Notes under the pieces: generated by a model
Database searches by the model: none
Told to the model about the DNA's origin: nothing
The model's input: only the letters and a program-made list of their open reading frames with translations
Program-made: the position numbers and the translations under genes
Assembly (NCBI RefSeq): GCF_016889765.1
Contig: NZ_CP069533.1
Location: 930,001 to 994,000 of the forward strand
Length of the DNA stretch: 64,000 bases
Direction of reading: 5' to 3'
Source: Corynebacterium minutissimum
GTDB taxonomy: Bacteria > Actinomycetota > Actinomycetes > Mycobacteriales > Mycobacteriaceae
Shown here: positions 34,302 through 42,708 of the stretch, piece by piece
How the letters are laid out: every line of letters begins with the position of its first letter
How positions within the stretch are numbered: position 1 is the stretch's first letter

Positions 34302-34778
34302 ATGTCTTCATCAAATTCTGTTTCAATTCCTACCGCGCTGCTGGAGTCCCCCTCCTTCCAGCTGGAGCGCCTCCGCCGCCGCACCCGCGAAGGCGTCGAG
34401 GCTGCACTGCAGACCCAACAGACCACCCTGCGCGAGTACTGGGTTCTTACCTGCCTCGTGGAAGAGGCCGCTTCTTCCCAGTCCGCGCTGTCTGAAACCC
34501 TGGCTATCGATGCCTCCGATATGGTGCGCCTGCTCGACTCCTTGGAGTCCCGCAATTGGGTCAAGCGCGAACGCGACGCCAAGGACCGCCGCCGCCAGAT
34601 CATTGCCTCCACCAAGAAGGGCGCGAAGGCCCACAGAGAGCTTGCCGTGCTCGTTGCGGAGGCGGAGGACGCCGCCCTGGACGAATCCACCAACAAGCAG
34701 CTCAAGCACCTGCGCAAGCTGGCCACTGCCATTATTGCTGCAGACGCATCCCACGACGCCGAAGGTGGTGATGCTTAA
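34302..34778 (+). CDS. MarR-family transcriptional regulator
   Basis: 158 residues with a central winged helix (ALSETLAIDASDMVRLLDSL and the wing RERDAKDRRRQIIASTKKG, about residues 60-115). Its stop directly abuts the ATG of the large synthetase gene, so the two are one operon and the regulator probably controls it. TAGAAT (34289-34294) ends 7 nt before the ATG, suggesting a leaderless transcript. Confidence 0.88.
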   Translation: MSSSNSVSIPTALLESPSFQLERLRRRTREGVEAALQTQQTTLREYWVLTCLVEEAASSQSALSETLAIDASDMVRLLDSLESRNWVKRERDAKDRRRQIIASTKKGAKAHRELAVLVAEAEDAALDESTNKQLKHLRKLATAIIAADASHDAEGGDA

Positions 34779-37700
34779 ATGACAGACTCTGAAACTAGCC
34801 ATGGTCGCCACGCACTCGCGACCGACACTGTAAACGTCCCTGAACAGTACCTCTTGGGCGCCCTAGCCCCGCCTGAGCGCACCTTGTGGGATATCGTGCG
34901 CACAACTGCAGAGCAGTACCCAGATGCTGCAGCCCTCGACGATGGTGAGATTCTCACCTATGCCGAGCTGCTTGCCGACGTCTCCGCATGGGCCTCCGAA
35001 CTCCACGCTAACGGCGTGCGCCGCGGCGACCGCATCGGCATCCGCATGACCTCCGGCAAGCGCGAGCTCTACCTCGCCATCCTGGCCACCCTGGCTGCCG
35101 GAGCTGCTTATGTGCCTGTCGACGCCGACGATCCCGACGAGCGCGCCGAGATGGTCTTCGGCGAGGCCGACATCGACGGTGTCTTCACCGACGAGGGTTT
35201 CCGCATGCTGCGGGAGGGTGGGGCGCAGATGGCGCGCCCCACGTTCGGTGGAGACGCCGCGCCCTTTGACGAGCCGCGGCCTGAGGACACCGCGTGGATC
35301 ATCTTCACCTCTGGCTCGACGGGCAAGCCCAAGGGCGTGGCCGTCAGCCACCGCTCCGCGGCTGCCTTCGTTGATGCTGAGGCCGCTCTCTTCCTAGCTG
35401 ATAGCCCACAGGGACCGCTCGGCCCGGATGACCGCGTACTGGCCGGCCTGTCCGTGGCCTTCGACGCCTCCTGTGAGGAAATGTGGCTGGCCTGGGGACA
35501 TGGCGCCTGCCTAGTCCCGGCGCCGCGTTCCCTCGTGCGCTCCGGTATGGACTTGGGTCCCTGGCTCATTCGCCGCGACATCACGGTGGTGTCCACCGTG
35601 CCGACCTTGGCCGGCCTGTGGCCCGCCGAGGCCCTGGATAATATCCGCCTCCTCATCGTCGGCGGCGAAGCCTGCTCCCAGGAGCTCACGGACCGCCTCG
35701 CCACCGAGGACCGCGAGATGTGGAACACCTACGGCCCCACCGAGGCCACCGTCGTGGCCTGCGCACAGCACATGCAGCCAGGCAAACCAGTATCGATTGG
35801 ATTGCCGCTGAATGGTTGGGACCTGGTGGTCGTCGACAAGCAGGGCGATCCCGTCGCCATCGGTGAGGTGGGCGAACTCGTCATTGGTGGTGTGGGCCTG
35901 GCTGCCTACCTGGACCCGGTGAAGGACGCGGAGAAGTACGCGCCGCTGGAGTCTATGGGTTGGGAGCGTGCCTACCGCACCGGTGACCACGTACGCCTGG
36001 AAGAGGACGGCCTGTACTTTGTCGGACGCGTCGATGACCAGGTGAAGATTGGTGGCCGCCGCATCGAGCTCGGTGAGGTCGAAGCCAACGTGGCGGCACT
36101 GCCTAACGTGTATAACTCCGCCGTGGCCGTGCAAAAGACTCCGGGCGGCGAGTCCGTACTCGTTGGCTACGTTTCCCTGGATGATCCGGACGCTGGTTTC
36201 GACCACGAAGCAGCGCATGCCCGACTGGCGGAATCCATGCCGGCAGCACTCGTCCCGCGCATTTGTGTCATGGATGAGCTGCCGATTCGCACCTCCGGCA
36301 AGGTGGACAAGAAGGCGCTGCCGTGGCCGCTGCCAGGAGTAGGTGTGGAGGCAGACGGCCTCAACCCAACCGAGCAGTGGCTGGCGGAGCTGTGGGTAGA
36401 CACCCTCGGCGTTTCTGTGGAAGACGTCAACGCTGACTTCTTCTCCCTCGGCGGCACCTCGCTGGCCGCCGCCACGCTGGTAGGCCGCATCCGCGAGCGC
36501 TTCCCCACCGTCGCCGTGCGCGACCTCTACGACCACCCGCGTCTGGGCTCGCTCGCAGAGCAGCTGGCTGGTGCCGAATCCATCGAAGACGCCGGGCCTG
36601 CCCGCGAGGTCAAGCCCGTCGGCACTGGTACACGCGTGGCCCAGACGCTCATCCAGATCCCTGTCATGACGCTGGCTGCCACGACGTGGCTGGCCTGGCT
36701 GCTGTTGGGCTCCAACGTGGCGAATCTCCTTGGCGTGGAGTGGGCCATGACCACCCCATGGTGGCTCGTGGCGGTACTCCTCGTGGTCTTTGTAACCCCG
36801 GTCGGCCGCATCCCCATCGGTGGTTTTGGCGCACGCCTGATTACCGCTGGGATTAAGCCCGGCGAGTACCCCCGCGGCGGCTCGACGCACCTGCGCATTT
36901 GGGCAGCAGAACGGTGGGCAAACGCCTCCGGCTCGCGCTCCATTGCGGGCGCTACCTGGGTCAACAACTATGCCCGCGCACTGGGCGTCAAGATTGGTCG
37001 CGGCGTGGACTTGCACTCCCTGCCGCCGGTTACGGGCCTACTCACCTTGGGTAAGCATGCCGCCATCGAGCCGGAGGTGGACCTTACTGGCTACTGGCTC
37101 GACGGCGATATCATGCGCGTCGGTGCGATTGAGGTGAAGGAAGGCGCTCGTGTGGGCGCGCGCTCGACGTTGCTTCCGGGGACCGTCGTGGGCAAGGACG
37201 CCCACGTCGAGGCCGGCTCCACCGTGACGGGACGCAAGAAGATCAAGGACGGCCAGCGCTGGTCTGGTTCGCCTGCCAAGAAGGTGGGGCGAACCAAGCA
37301 CCGCTTCCCGTCCCATGCGCCGAAGCGCCGCCCGTGGTGGGTCGCTATCTATGGCGCGACCTCCATCCTGCTGGCCCTTCAGCCCATTGTGGCGCTGGCC
37401 GTAGGCGCGGCGGTCGTCGTTGGCCTCATTGCGCTTACCGACGGCTCCCCCTTCATCGGTTCCCTCTTCTTCGCACCCCTCGGCGCCCTCGCTGCGTTTG
37501 CCACTTTCATGCTCCAGACCTGGCTCGGTGTGCGCGTGCTCTCGCTTGGCCTTAAGCCAGGTGTGGCACCCGTGCGTTCCTTCAAGGGCTGGCGTCTGTG
37601 GGCCATTGAGCGTCTCATGGACGAGGCCCGCACGCAGCTCTTCCCGCTCTATGCCTCCCAGCTCACCCCTGCCTGGCTGCGCTCCTTGGGCGCCACGATT

Positions 37701-38723
37701 GGCAAGAACGTGGAGATTTCCACGGCCGTTATGGTGCCTAAGCTCACTGAGGTCAAGGACGGCGCGTTCTTGGCGGATGACACCATGATTGGTGGCTACG
37801 AGCTTGGTGGCGGCTGGATGCTCACGGGTGAGACCAAGGTGGGCAAGCGCTCCTTCGTGGGCAACTCTGGTATTACGGGTCCAGGCCGCAAGCTGTCGAA
37901 GAACTCGCTGGTTGCGGTGCTCTCCTCGACGCCGAAGAAGACCAAGTCTGGTGCCAACTGGTGGGGTTCCCCGCCGGAGCGTATGCGCCGCGTGGAGGCC
38001 CACGTGGACGGTGTGGAGGGCGAGTCCCTCACCTACAACCCAGGCTTCGGCGTCAAGGCCGCACGCGGTGCGATTGAGACCATGCGCCTGCTGGCACCGA
38101 TGACCTCAGCCATGTTGCTGGCCGGCACGCTGGCCGCGCTCTACGCGCTGGCTAGCACCTTCGGTATCGCAGTGGCCTGGGCCCTCGGCGGCCTCATCCT
38201 CATGGTGGCCGGTGCCATCGCGATGACGATCACCGTGGCCGTGAAGTGGATCTGTGTGGGCACGCAGACCCTGGGCGACCACCCACTGTGGTCGGCGTTT
38301 GTGTGGCTCAACGAGCTACAGGACACCTTCGTGGAGGCCGTCGCTGCTCCATGGTTCTTTACCCACACCTATGGTGCGGGCGAAATCAACCAGGGCCTGC
38401 GCGCTCTGGGCGTCAAGATTGGCCACGGCGCGTGGATTGATTCCTACTGGTTCCCGGAGACTGACCTCTGCTACGTAGGCGAAGGCGCCTCCGTGGGCCC
38501 CGGCACCGTGGTGCAGACGCACCTCTTCCAGGACCGCGTCATGAGCCTCGACACCGTAACCATCAAGGACGGTGCCACCCTGGGCTCGCATTCGGTGGCG
38601 CTGCCCGCCTCTGTCATCGGCAGCGTAGCAACGGTCGGCCCTGGCTCCCTCGTCATGCGCGGCGACCAGGTCCCGCGCAACTCCGAGTGGCAGGGCAACC
38701 CGATTGAACCATGGAAGAAGTAG
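34779..38723 (+). CDS. Pls/PosA-type single-module nonribosomal peptide synthetase
   Basis: 1314 residues, the size and order of streptomycete epsilon-poly-L-lysine synthetase. Adenylation domain (about 30-515): IIFTSGSTGKPKGVAVSH near 173-190, NTYGPTEATVVA near 314, YRTGDHVRLEEDGLYFVGR near 399, RTSGKVDKKALP near 505. Carrier domain with the pantetheine serine in FFSLGGTSLAA near 559. Then paired membrane helices interleaved with three soluble hexapeptide-like domains (about 700-835, 945-1090, 1200-1310). No condensation or thioesterase domain. Predicted to make an amino-acid homopolymer or tether an amino acid at the membrane; which amino acid cannot be read by eye. Directly follows a MarR regulator. 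Confidence 0.88.
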   Translation: MTDSETSHGRHALATDTVNVPEQYLLGALAPPERTLWDIVRTTAEQYPDAAALDDGEILTYAELLADVSAWASELHANGVRRGDRIGIRMTSGKRELYLAILATLAAGAAYVPVDADDPDERAEMVFGEADIDGVFTDEGFRMLREGGAQMARPTFGGDAAPFDEPRPEDTAWIIFTSGSTGKPKGVAVSHRSAAAFVDAEAALFLADSPQGPLGPDDRVLAGLSVAFDASCEEMWLAWGHGACLVPAPRSLVRSGMDLGPWLIRRDITVVSTVPTLAGLWPAEALDNIRLLIVGGEACSQELTDRLATEDREMWNTYGPTEATVVACAQHMQPGKPVSIGLPLNGWDLVVVDKQGDPVAIGEVGELVIGGVGLAAYLDPVKDAEKYAPLESMGWERAYRTGDHVRLEEDGLYFVGRVDDQVKIGGRRIELGEVEANVAALPNVYNSAVAVQKTPGGESVLVGYVSLDDPDAGFDHEAAHARLAESMPAALVPRICVMDELPIRTSGKVDKKALPWPLPGVGVEADGLNPTEQWLAELWVDTLGVSVEDVNADFFSLGGTSLAAATLVGRIRERFPTVAVRDLYDHPRLGSLAEQLAGAESIEDAGPAREVKPVGTGTRVAQTLIQIPVMTLAATTWLAWLLLGSNVANLLGVEWAMTTPWWLVAVLLVVFVTPVGRIPIGGFGARLITAGIKPGEYPRGGSTHLRIWAAERWANASGSRSIAGATWVNNYARALGVKIGRGVDLHSLPPVTGLLTLGKHAAIEPEVDLTGYWLDGDIMRVGAIEVKEGARVGARSTLLPGTVVGKDAHVEAGSTVTGRKKIKDGQRWSGSPAKKVGRTKHRFPSHAPKRRPWWVAIYGATSILLALQPIVALAVGAAVVVGLIALTDGSPFIGSLFFAPLGALAAFATFMLQTWLGVRVLSLGLKPGVAPVRSFKGWRLWAIERLMDEARTQLFPLYASQLTPAWLRSLGATIGKNVEISTAVMVPKLTEVKDGAFLADDTMIGGYELGGGWMLTGETKVGKRSFVGNSGITGPGRKLSKNSLVAVLSSTPKKTKSGANWWGSPPERMRRVEAHVDGVEGESLTYNPGFGVKAARGAIETMRLLAPMTSAMLLAGTLAALYALASTFGIAVAWALGGLILMVAGAIAMTITVAVKWICVGTQTLGDHPLWSAFVWLNELQDTFVEAVAAPWFFTHTYGAGEINQGLRALGVKIGHGAWIDSYWFPETDLCYVGEGASVGPGTVVQTHLFQDRVMSLDTVTIKDGATLGSHSVALPASVIGSVATVGPGSLVMRGDQVPRNSEWQGNPIEPWKK

Positions 38724-38730
38724 CAACTAG

Positions 38731-40389
38731 TTAACGGGCAAAGTCAACGACATCAATAATCTCGTTGGCTTTGAAATCCCAGGCCTCCACGCGGACGCGG
38801 TCAGAGAAAACCTTGACCCTCAGTCCGCTGGAGGCCTCTTCCTTTTCCTTGACAACCTTTTCGTCATGATCGCCATCCGGCAGGTACTCATTGAGGATTG
38901 CGCCGGTGTTTACCACGGGGAATCCGGTGCGTCCGGCCTCGCCAGTACCGTCGTAGCGGCGCACACCCCACCAGTTATTCTGTCGAAGGGACGAATGGCT
39001 ATGGGCACTAAACCACACGATGTTGGTGTACTTATTCACCACATTGGACAGGGCCTCAAGGTCCTCAAAGTCATTCTGATACCAGGCCGAATGGGACATG
39101 GACACGGTCTGAGGCAGCAGAGGGTGGCTAAATACCAGCGCCGGAGTCCCCTTCTCATCCCAATAGTTCAAACGTTCATCGAGCCACTCCAATTGTTCCT
39201 TGCTCAGCCTCTGGAACGGTTCTTTTCCGCCACGGTCAACGTCGGAATAGTATTCCGTGTTGACAGAGATGAGTGGGACGCCGTCGACCACAATCTCAGT
39301 CCACGGCTTGTCTTGGCCTGCATAGGTCAGGAAGCGGTTGAGATATGTTTCTGATCCTTCCGGACCGTACATCTCGTGGTTGCCGATAGTCCACAGCTGC
39401 GTTCCCGCAGCATGTGGTGCGTCCTTCTGTGCTTGCAAGAACGTGTCCCACTGCTCTTGGGAACCGTCATCCACTAGGTCACCATTGAGGACCAACGCAC
39501 CGGCTTTGTCGTCCATAGCGTTGAGCAGACCAATTGCTTCCTTATAGTCTTCGGGGTCGCCTTGAACATCGGATAACACATCGATAATGGCCTGCGGCTT
39601 GCCGGTGACCTCAGGCAAGCGCTTGACGACGCCCACGTTATCCACCGCCCACCACCAGTCATCGTTACCGTTGGCGTAGGTGAACGTGACCTGCATGGAC
39701 CGCGCACCCGCTGGGACCTCAACAGGTAGCGACTGATGCTTGGAGAAGACATCGTGGTCGAATGACGCGATTGTCTGCGGTGCGGCTCCATCGAAGGACA
39801 CCTGCACCATAGCGTTCTGTCCCTCTTTTCCTTGGCGGTAGTGATGATCAAACTCGAGGTTGATGTCACCTTGGCCCGCCACAGGAATGCTCGGGGACGT
39901 CAACTGGGCGGTCATGGCATCGGTGTCATTGAGGCGCTGTTGCTTGCTATCAATGATGACCAGATTGTCGTGGGCTTGAGTAAACCAATGACGCATGTCC
40001 GTCTCAGCAGCCCACGTCCAGTCACGGATCGTTGACGTAGTCCAGCCCTTCCACCGAGCTTCACCAGAGTTCACGCCGTCGACGGAGGACGTCCACCCCT
40101 CCGGCATACGGTGCGTAAAGCGGGCGGGATTCTCCACCTCATCAAAGCTCTCGTGCCAGATGACTCGGTTGTCCGCTGGCGTCAGTGGAGTCTCAGTCTC
40201 CTCCGAGTCCCCTGGAGCGACATCCTCCGGCTTCTTGGAGCTGCTCGAGGAATTCCAGTTAAAGAGTGAGGACGAAAAACTAGATGACGAGGACAGGGGG
40301 CTAAAGGATGACTGGGCAGACGCGACCGGCGCTACAGCGCACAGGCCTGCGACGGCGAGCGCAGCAGGTGCAAGAAGGTGATATTTCAT
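38731..40389 (-). CDS. Secreted calcineurin-like metallophosphoesterase
   Basis: 552 residues. Signal peptide MKYHLLAPAALAVAGL with cleavage after ASA near residue 26, a Ser-rich linker, a beta-sandwich domain (about 70-255), then a metallophosphoesterase domain with LNGDLVDDG near 300, TIGNHEMYG near 330, SHPLL near 425 and SAHSHSS near 470. Exported phosphodiesterase or phosphatase; substrate unknown. Convergent with the synthetase gene, 7 bp between stops. No good ribosome site at the chosen ATG; longer in-frame starts are possible but would spoil the signal peptide. Confidence 0.85.
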   Translation of the reverse strand: MKYHLLAPAALAVAGLCAVAPVASAQSSFSPLSSSSSFSSSLFNWNSSSSSKKPEDVAPGDSEETETPLTPADNRVIWHESFDEVENPARFTHRMPEGWTSSVDGVNSGEARWKGWTTSTIRDWTWAAETDMRHWFTQAHDNLVIIDSKQQRLNDTDAMTAQLTSPSIPVAGQGDINLEFDHHYRQGKEGQNAMVQVSFDGAAPQTIASFDHDVFSKHQSLPVEVPAGARSMQVTFTYANGNDDWWWAVDNVGVVKRLPEVTGKPQAIIDVLSDVQGDPEDYKEAIGLLNAMDDKAGALVLNGDLVDDGSQEQWDTFLQAQKDAPHAAGTQLWTIGNHEMYGPEGSETYLNRFLTYAGQDKPWTEIVVDGVPLISVNTEYYSDVDRGGKEPFQRLSKEQLEWLDERLNYWDEKGTPALVFSHPLLPQTVSMSHSAWYQNDFEDLEALSNVVNKYTNIVWFSAHSHSSLRQNNWWGVRRYDGTGEAGRTGFPVVNTGAILNEYLPDGDHDEKVVKEKEEASSGLRVKVFSDRVRVEAWDFKANEIIDVVDFAR

Positions 40390-40488
40390 AATGAAATGAA
40401 TATCTTGCCTGAGCAACGGCAGGGTAACGCTGACATGAATTTTTTCACCTAATCTCACTGCACGTCATCCCTCTGCCGAGATGCGCAA

Positions 40489-40516
40489 AGAGGCGGCAGG
40501 GATTCCTGCCGCCTCT
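40489..40516 (-). terminator. Hairpin terminator downstream of ppk2
   Basis: Perfect 12-bp stem AGAGGCGGCAGG / CCTGCCGCCTCT with a 4-nt loop (GATT), starting 45 bp beyond the ppk2 stop and followed on the minus strand by a short T-run. Confidence 0.85.
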
Positions 40517-40560
40517 CTTTCATTCCTACCTCGCGCTACTGAGCGGTCAGTGCACAGTGA

Positions 40561-41460
40561 CTAGTCACCAATCTGGTCGCGACCGCGCTTCACAATCTTG
40601 TCATCGACTTGACCCACCAGCTCGTGATCCTTGTTGGTGTACTCGAACTTGGAGAGCACATAACGCATAGCGTTGATGCGGGCACGCTTCTTGTCGTTCG
40701 ACTTGATGGTGATCCACGGGGACTCATCAGTATCCGTGTAACGGAACTGCTCTTCCTTCGCGCGGGTGTAGTCATCCCACTTGTCTAGGGAGGCAAGGTC
40801 CATCGGGGACAGCTTCCACTGGCGTACCGGGTCAATCTGACGAATAGCGAAACGGGTGCGCTGCTCCTTCCTGGTCACAGAGAACCACAGCTTGGTCAAG
40901 GAGATGCCAGAGCCCAGAAGCATGTTCTCCAGCATGGGAACCTCGCGGAGGAACTCTGCGTGCTGGGACTCGGTGCAGAAGCCCATGACGCGCTCAACGC
41001 CGGAGCGGTTGTACCAGGAGCGGTCGAAGAAGACGATTTCGCCGCCGGACGGGAAGTGCTGAATGTAGCGCTGGAAGTACCACGAGGTGGACTCACGCGG
41101 GGAGGGCTTCTCCAGTGCGACGGTGCGGGCACCACGCGGATTAAGGTGCTCGTTGAATCGCTTGATGGTGCCGCCCTTACCGGCAGCGTCGCGACCCTCA
41201 AAGATAATGATGTGGCGCTGACCAGTTTCCTTGGTCCAGTTCTGCCATTTCAGCAGCTCGATCTGCAGGGCGCGCTTAATCGTCTCATACTCGTCGCGCG
41301 TCATGCGCTCCTCGTACGGGTAGTTCTCACGCCAGGTCTCAACAGGCGAGCCATCCGGCATGATCAGCGCAGGATCGTCTTCATCAGAGTCGTCAACGAC
41401 GTAGCCGTCGGTCTGTGCGAGGTCGATCTCGGGGAGTTCGTCGTCTTTAATGTCAGCCAT
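40561..41460 (-). CDS. ppk2: Polyphosphate kinase 2
   Basis: 299 residues. PPK2 class I: transfers phosphate between polyphosphate and nucleoside diphosphates. Walker A IIFEGRDAAGKGGTIKRF near 87-104, lid region GEIVFFDRSWYNRSGVERVMG near 141-161 (seen as FFDRSWYNRSGVE), and RRxE-type C-terminal basic residues. The ATG at 41460 was chosen because TAGAAT lies exactly 7 nt upstream (leaderless pattern); an ATG two codons earlier is the alternative. A polyphosphate enzyme fits the phosphate theme of PhoX and Ppa but they are not linked. Confidence 0.92.
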   Translation of the reverse strand: MADIKDDELPEIDLAQTDGYVVDDSDEDDPALIMPDGSPVETWRENYPYEERMTRDEYETIKRALQIELLKWQNWTKETGQRHIIIFEGRDAAGKGGTIKRFNEHLNPRGARTVALEKPSPRESTSWYFQRYIQHFPSGGEIVFFDRSWYNRSGVERVMGFCTESQHAEFLREVPMLENMLLGSGISLTKLWFSVTRKEQRTRFAIRQIDPVRQWKLSPMDLASLDKWDDYTRAKEEQFRYTDTDESPWITIKSNDKKRARINAMRYVLSKFEYTNKDHELVGQVDDKIVKRGRDQIGD

Positions 41461-41670
41461 GCTCATAATTCTATCTATGAACCAGACATCTGGCTGAGTA
41501 AACCTTTCCCGGCGACCCCATTTACCCCCACTCCCGAAACAACAGCGCCATCAGCTTCGCCTCGCCCGGCGTATCCCACCGCAACAAGTACGCTTCTGAC
41601 AAATAGTGCCCCGGAAACTCGAATGTGCAGGGCCTTAATTGATCGATCCGTACTCAGCTGCCACCCCACA

Positions 41671-41737
41671 CGGTACGTTTTCGCGCCGAAGCACTAAATT
41701 TTCGAGATTCTAGGCCACTTTTTGCGAAAACGTACCG
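41671..41737. repeat. 14-bp perfect inverted repeat with 39-bp spacer
   Basis: CGGTACGTTTTCGC (41671-41684) and GCGAAAACGTACCG (41724-41737). It could be a mini-element remnant, a cruciform or a regulatory site; nothing links it to a known family. Confidence 0.6.
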
Positions 41738-41773
41738 CGTCGTTCTAGCCCCCGGGGCGGTCAAAACATGAGG

Positions 41774-41805
41774 AACCCCGCTCGCCCATCGTGGGGAGCG
41801 GGGTT
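41774..41805 (-). terminator. Hairpin terminator after the porin genes
   Basis: 10-bp perfect stem AACCCCGCTC / GAGCGGGGTT with a 12-nt loop, 33 bp beyond the stop of the small porin gene. Confidence 0.8.
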
Positions 41806-41837
41806 TAACGCTTAGCTCTGTATGAACAGCGTGCTGC

Positions 41838-41942
41838 TTAGAGCAGGCCGATCAGCTTGGAAGCGCCCTTGGCCATGTCGCCGAGGTTGTACAGGACGCC
41901 CAGGATGTCGCCGAGGATACCGGTGGAGGAAAGCAGTTCCAT
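41838..41942 (-). CDS. porA: PorA-like mycomembrane porin subunit (34 aa)
   Basis: A 34-residue protein, MELLSSTGILGDILGVLYN then LGDMAKGASKLIGLL, with no signal peptide, amphipathic, ending in IGLL as corynebacterial PorA does (C. glutamicum PorA is 45 residues, ends LIGLLG). Strong AAGGAGA ribosome site 7 nt before the ATG. It follows the PorH-like gene by 62 bp and precedes a strong terminator. The pair sits beside groEL as in C. glutamicum. PorA and PorH together form the major cation channel and are O-mycoloylated in C. glutamicum. Similarity is short, so naming rests on size and context. Confidence 0.75.
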   Translation of the reverse strand: MELLSSTGILGDILGVLYNLGDMAKGASKLIGLL

Positions 41943-42004
41943 TGTGAATCTCCTTGAAAGTGAAAGTGTATGAGTTTTTAAGTGCGCCCTAAAGCGCCTG
42001 CAGC

Positions 42005-42214
42005 TTACTCAGAAGCTTCGGAAGCGGAGGACAGAGAGTTCAGGCCCATCAGCTTATCGGTAGAGTCCAGAGACGGCTCGATCTGGTACTCATCGCTGTT
42101 GACGGCACCAGCGATGATGTCGAAGGCCTTAGCGAAGCCGCCGAAGAGCTTCTTGATGCCCTCAGCAAAGTCAGCGAAGTTGCCGAGCTGGTCGCCGATG
42201 AAAGAAAGATCCAT
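42005..42214 (-). CDS. porH: PorH-like mycomembrane porin subunit (69 aa)
   Basis: 69 residues beginning MDLSFIGDQLGNFADFAEG, close to the C. glutamicum PorH start MDLSLLKETLGNYETFGGN. Single amphipathic helix region, no signal peptide, acidic C-terminal tail (SLSSASEASE). AGAGGAGA lies about 6 nt before the ATG. First gene of a two-gene operon with the PorA-like gene. C. glutamicum PorH is 57 residues, so this is slightly longer. Confidence 0.82.
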   Translation of the reverse strand: MDLSFIGDQLGNFADFAEGIKKLFGGFAKAFDIIAGAVNSDEYQIEPSLDSTDKLMGLNSLSSASEASE

Positions 42215-42708
42215 TGTGGTCTCCTCTTGTGAAGTCCGGGTAGAGAAATTGCCCGGAGGGGTTTGCGGTTTGCAGACACCCTCAGCGGGCGTCACAGGAA
42301 ACTATTTTGGCATAGCTTCCCCACATTGCAAATGGATTGGATCGTTATTTTTCTCACTGAACTGACGCCCCGCACTTATAGTCGTCAGCTACTACAAATT
42401 AACCCTTTGTTCACTTTACCTGCGCAAACCCTACCAGCTGGGAAAACGCCGCTCCCGAAAGCCCGGAGAAGTAAAAGTTTTCTCAGACACGTAACACGGA
42501 GCACTCAGGGAGCGATTCATAGGTGCCGAAGGTCTCGAAAATGACCGGAAAATTTTTTAGGAGCCAAAGCTAATTTACCCCTAAACGGGGTTAGATTAGG
42601 GCACGATACGGTCTCAACGCAGAGAACGCTCCCCACACAGAAGCGCGGGGAGCGTTCTTTTTGTTATGGGCTGGGGCCGCCAAGCACCTCAACCCGGGGA
42701 GTGAGGGA
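42215..42708. other. 494-bp AT-rich intergenic region between groEL and porH
   Basis: Likely holds the porH promoter (minus strand, near 42300-42345, where TTGCAA and AAATAG-like elements occur) and the groEL terminator. An imperfect palindrome at 42570-42599 (CTAATTTACCCC / GGGGTTAGATTAG) is also present. No convincing coding sequence. Confidence 0.5.
42623..42658. terminator. Strong hairpin between groEL and the porin region
   Basis: 12-bp perfect stem AGAACGCTCCCC (42623-42634) and GGGGAGCGTTCT (42647-42658) with a 12-nt loop. On the plus strand it is followed by a T-run, on the minus strand it lies 50 bp after the groEL stop. Acts at least as groEL terminator. Confidence 0.85.

Larger units (their letters stand above)
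41467..41837. other. Intergenic region with inverted repeat and terminator, no gene
   Basis: 371 bp between ppk2 and the small porin genes. I see no coding signal on either strand. It contains a 14-bp spaced inverted repeat and the terminator of the porin operon, described separately. Confidence 0.5.

Noticed and set aside
35511..37016. Minus-strand open frame of 501 codons
   Set aside because: Antisense to the Pls-type synthetase.
42263..42544. 93-codon plus-strand frame between porH and groEL
   Set aside because: No ribosome site, no domain, and an atypical composition; kept as intergenic.
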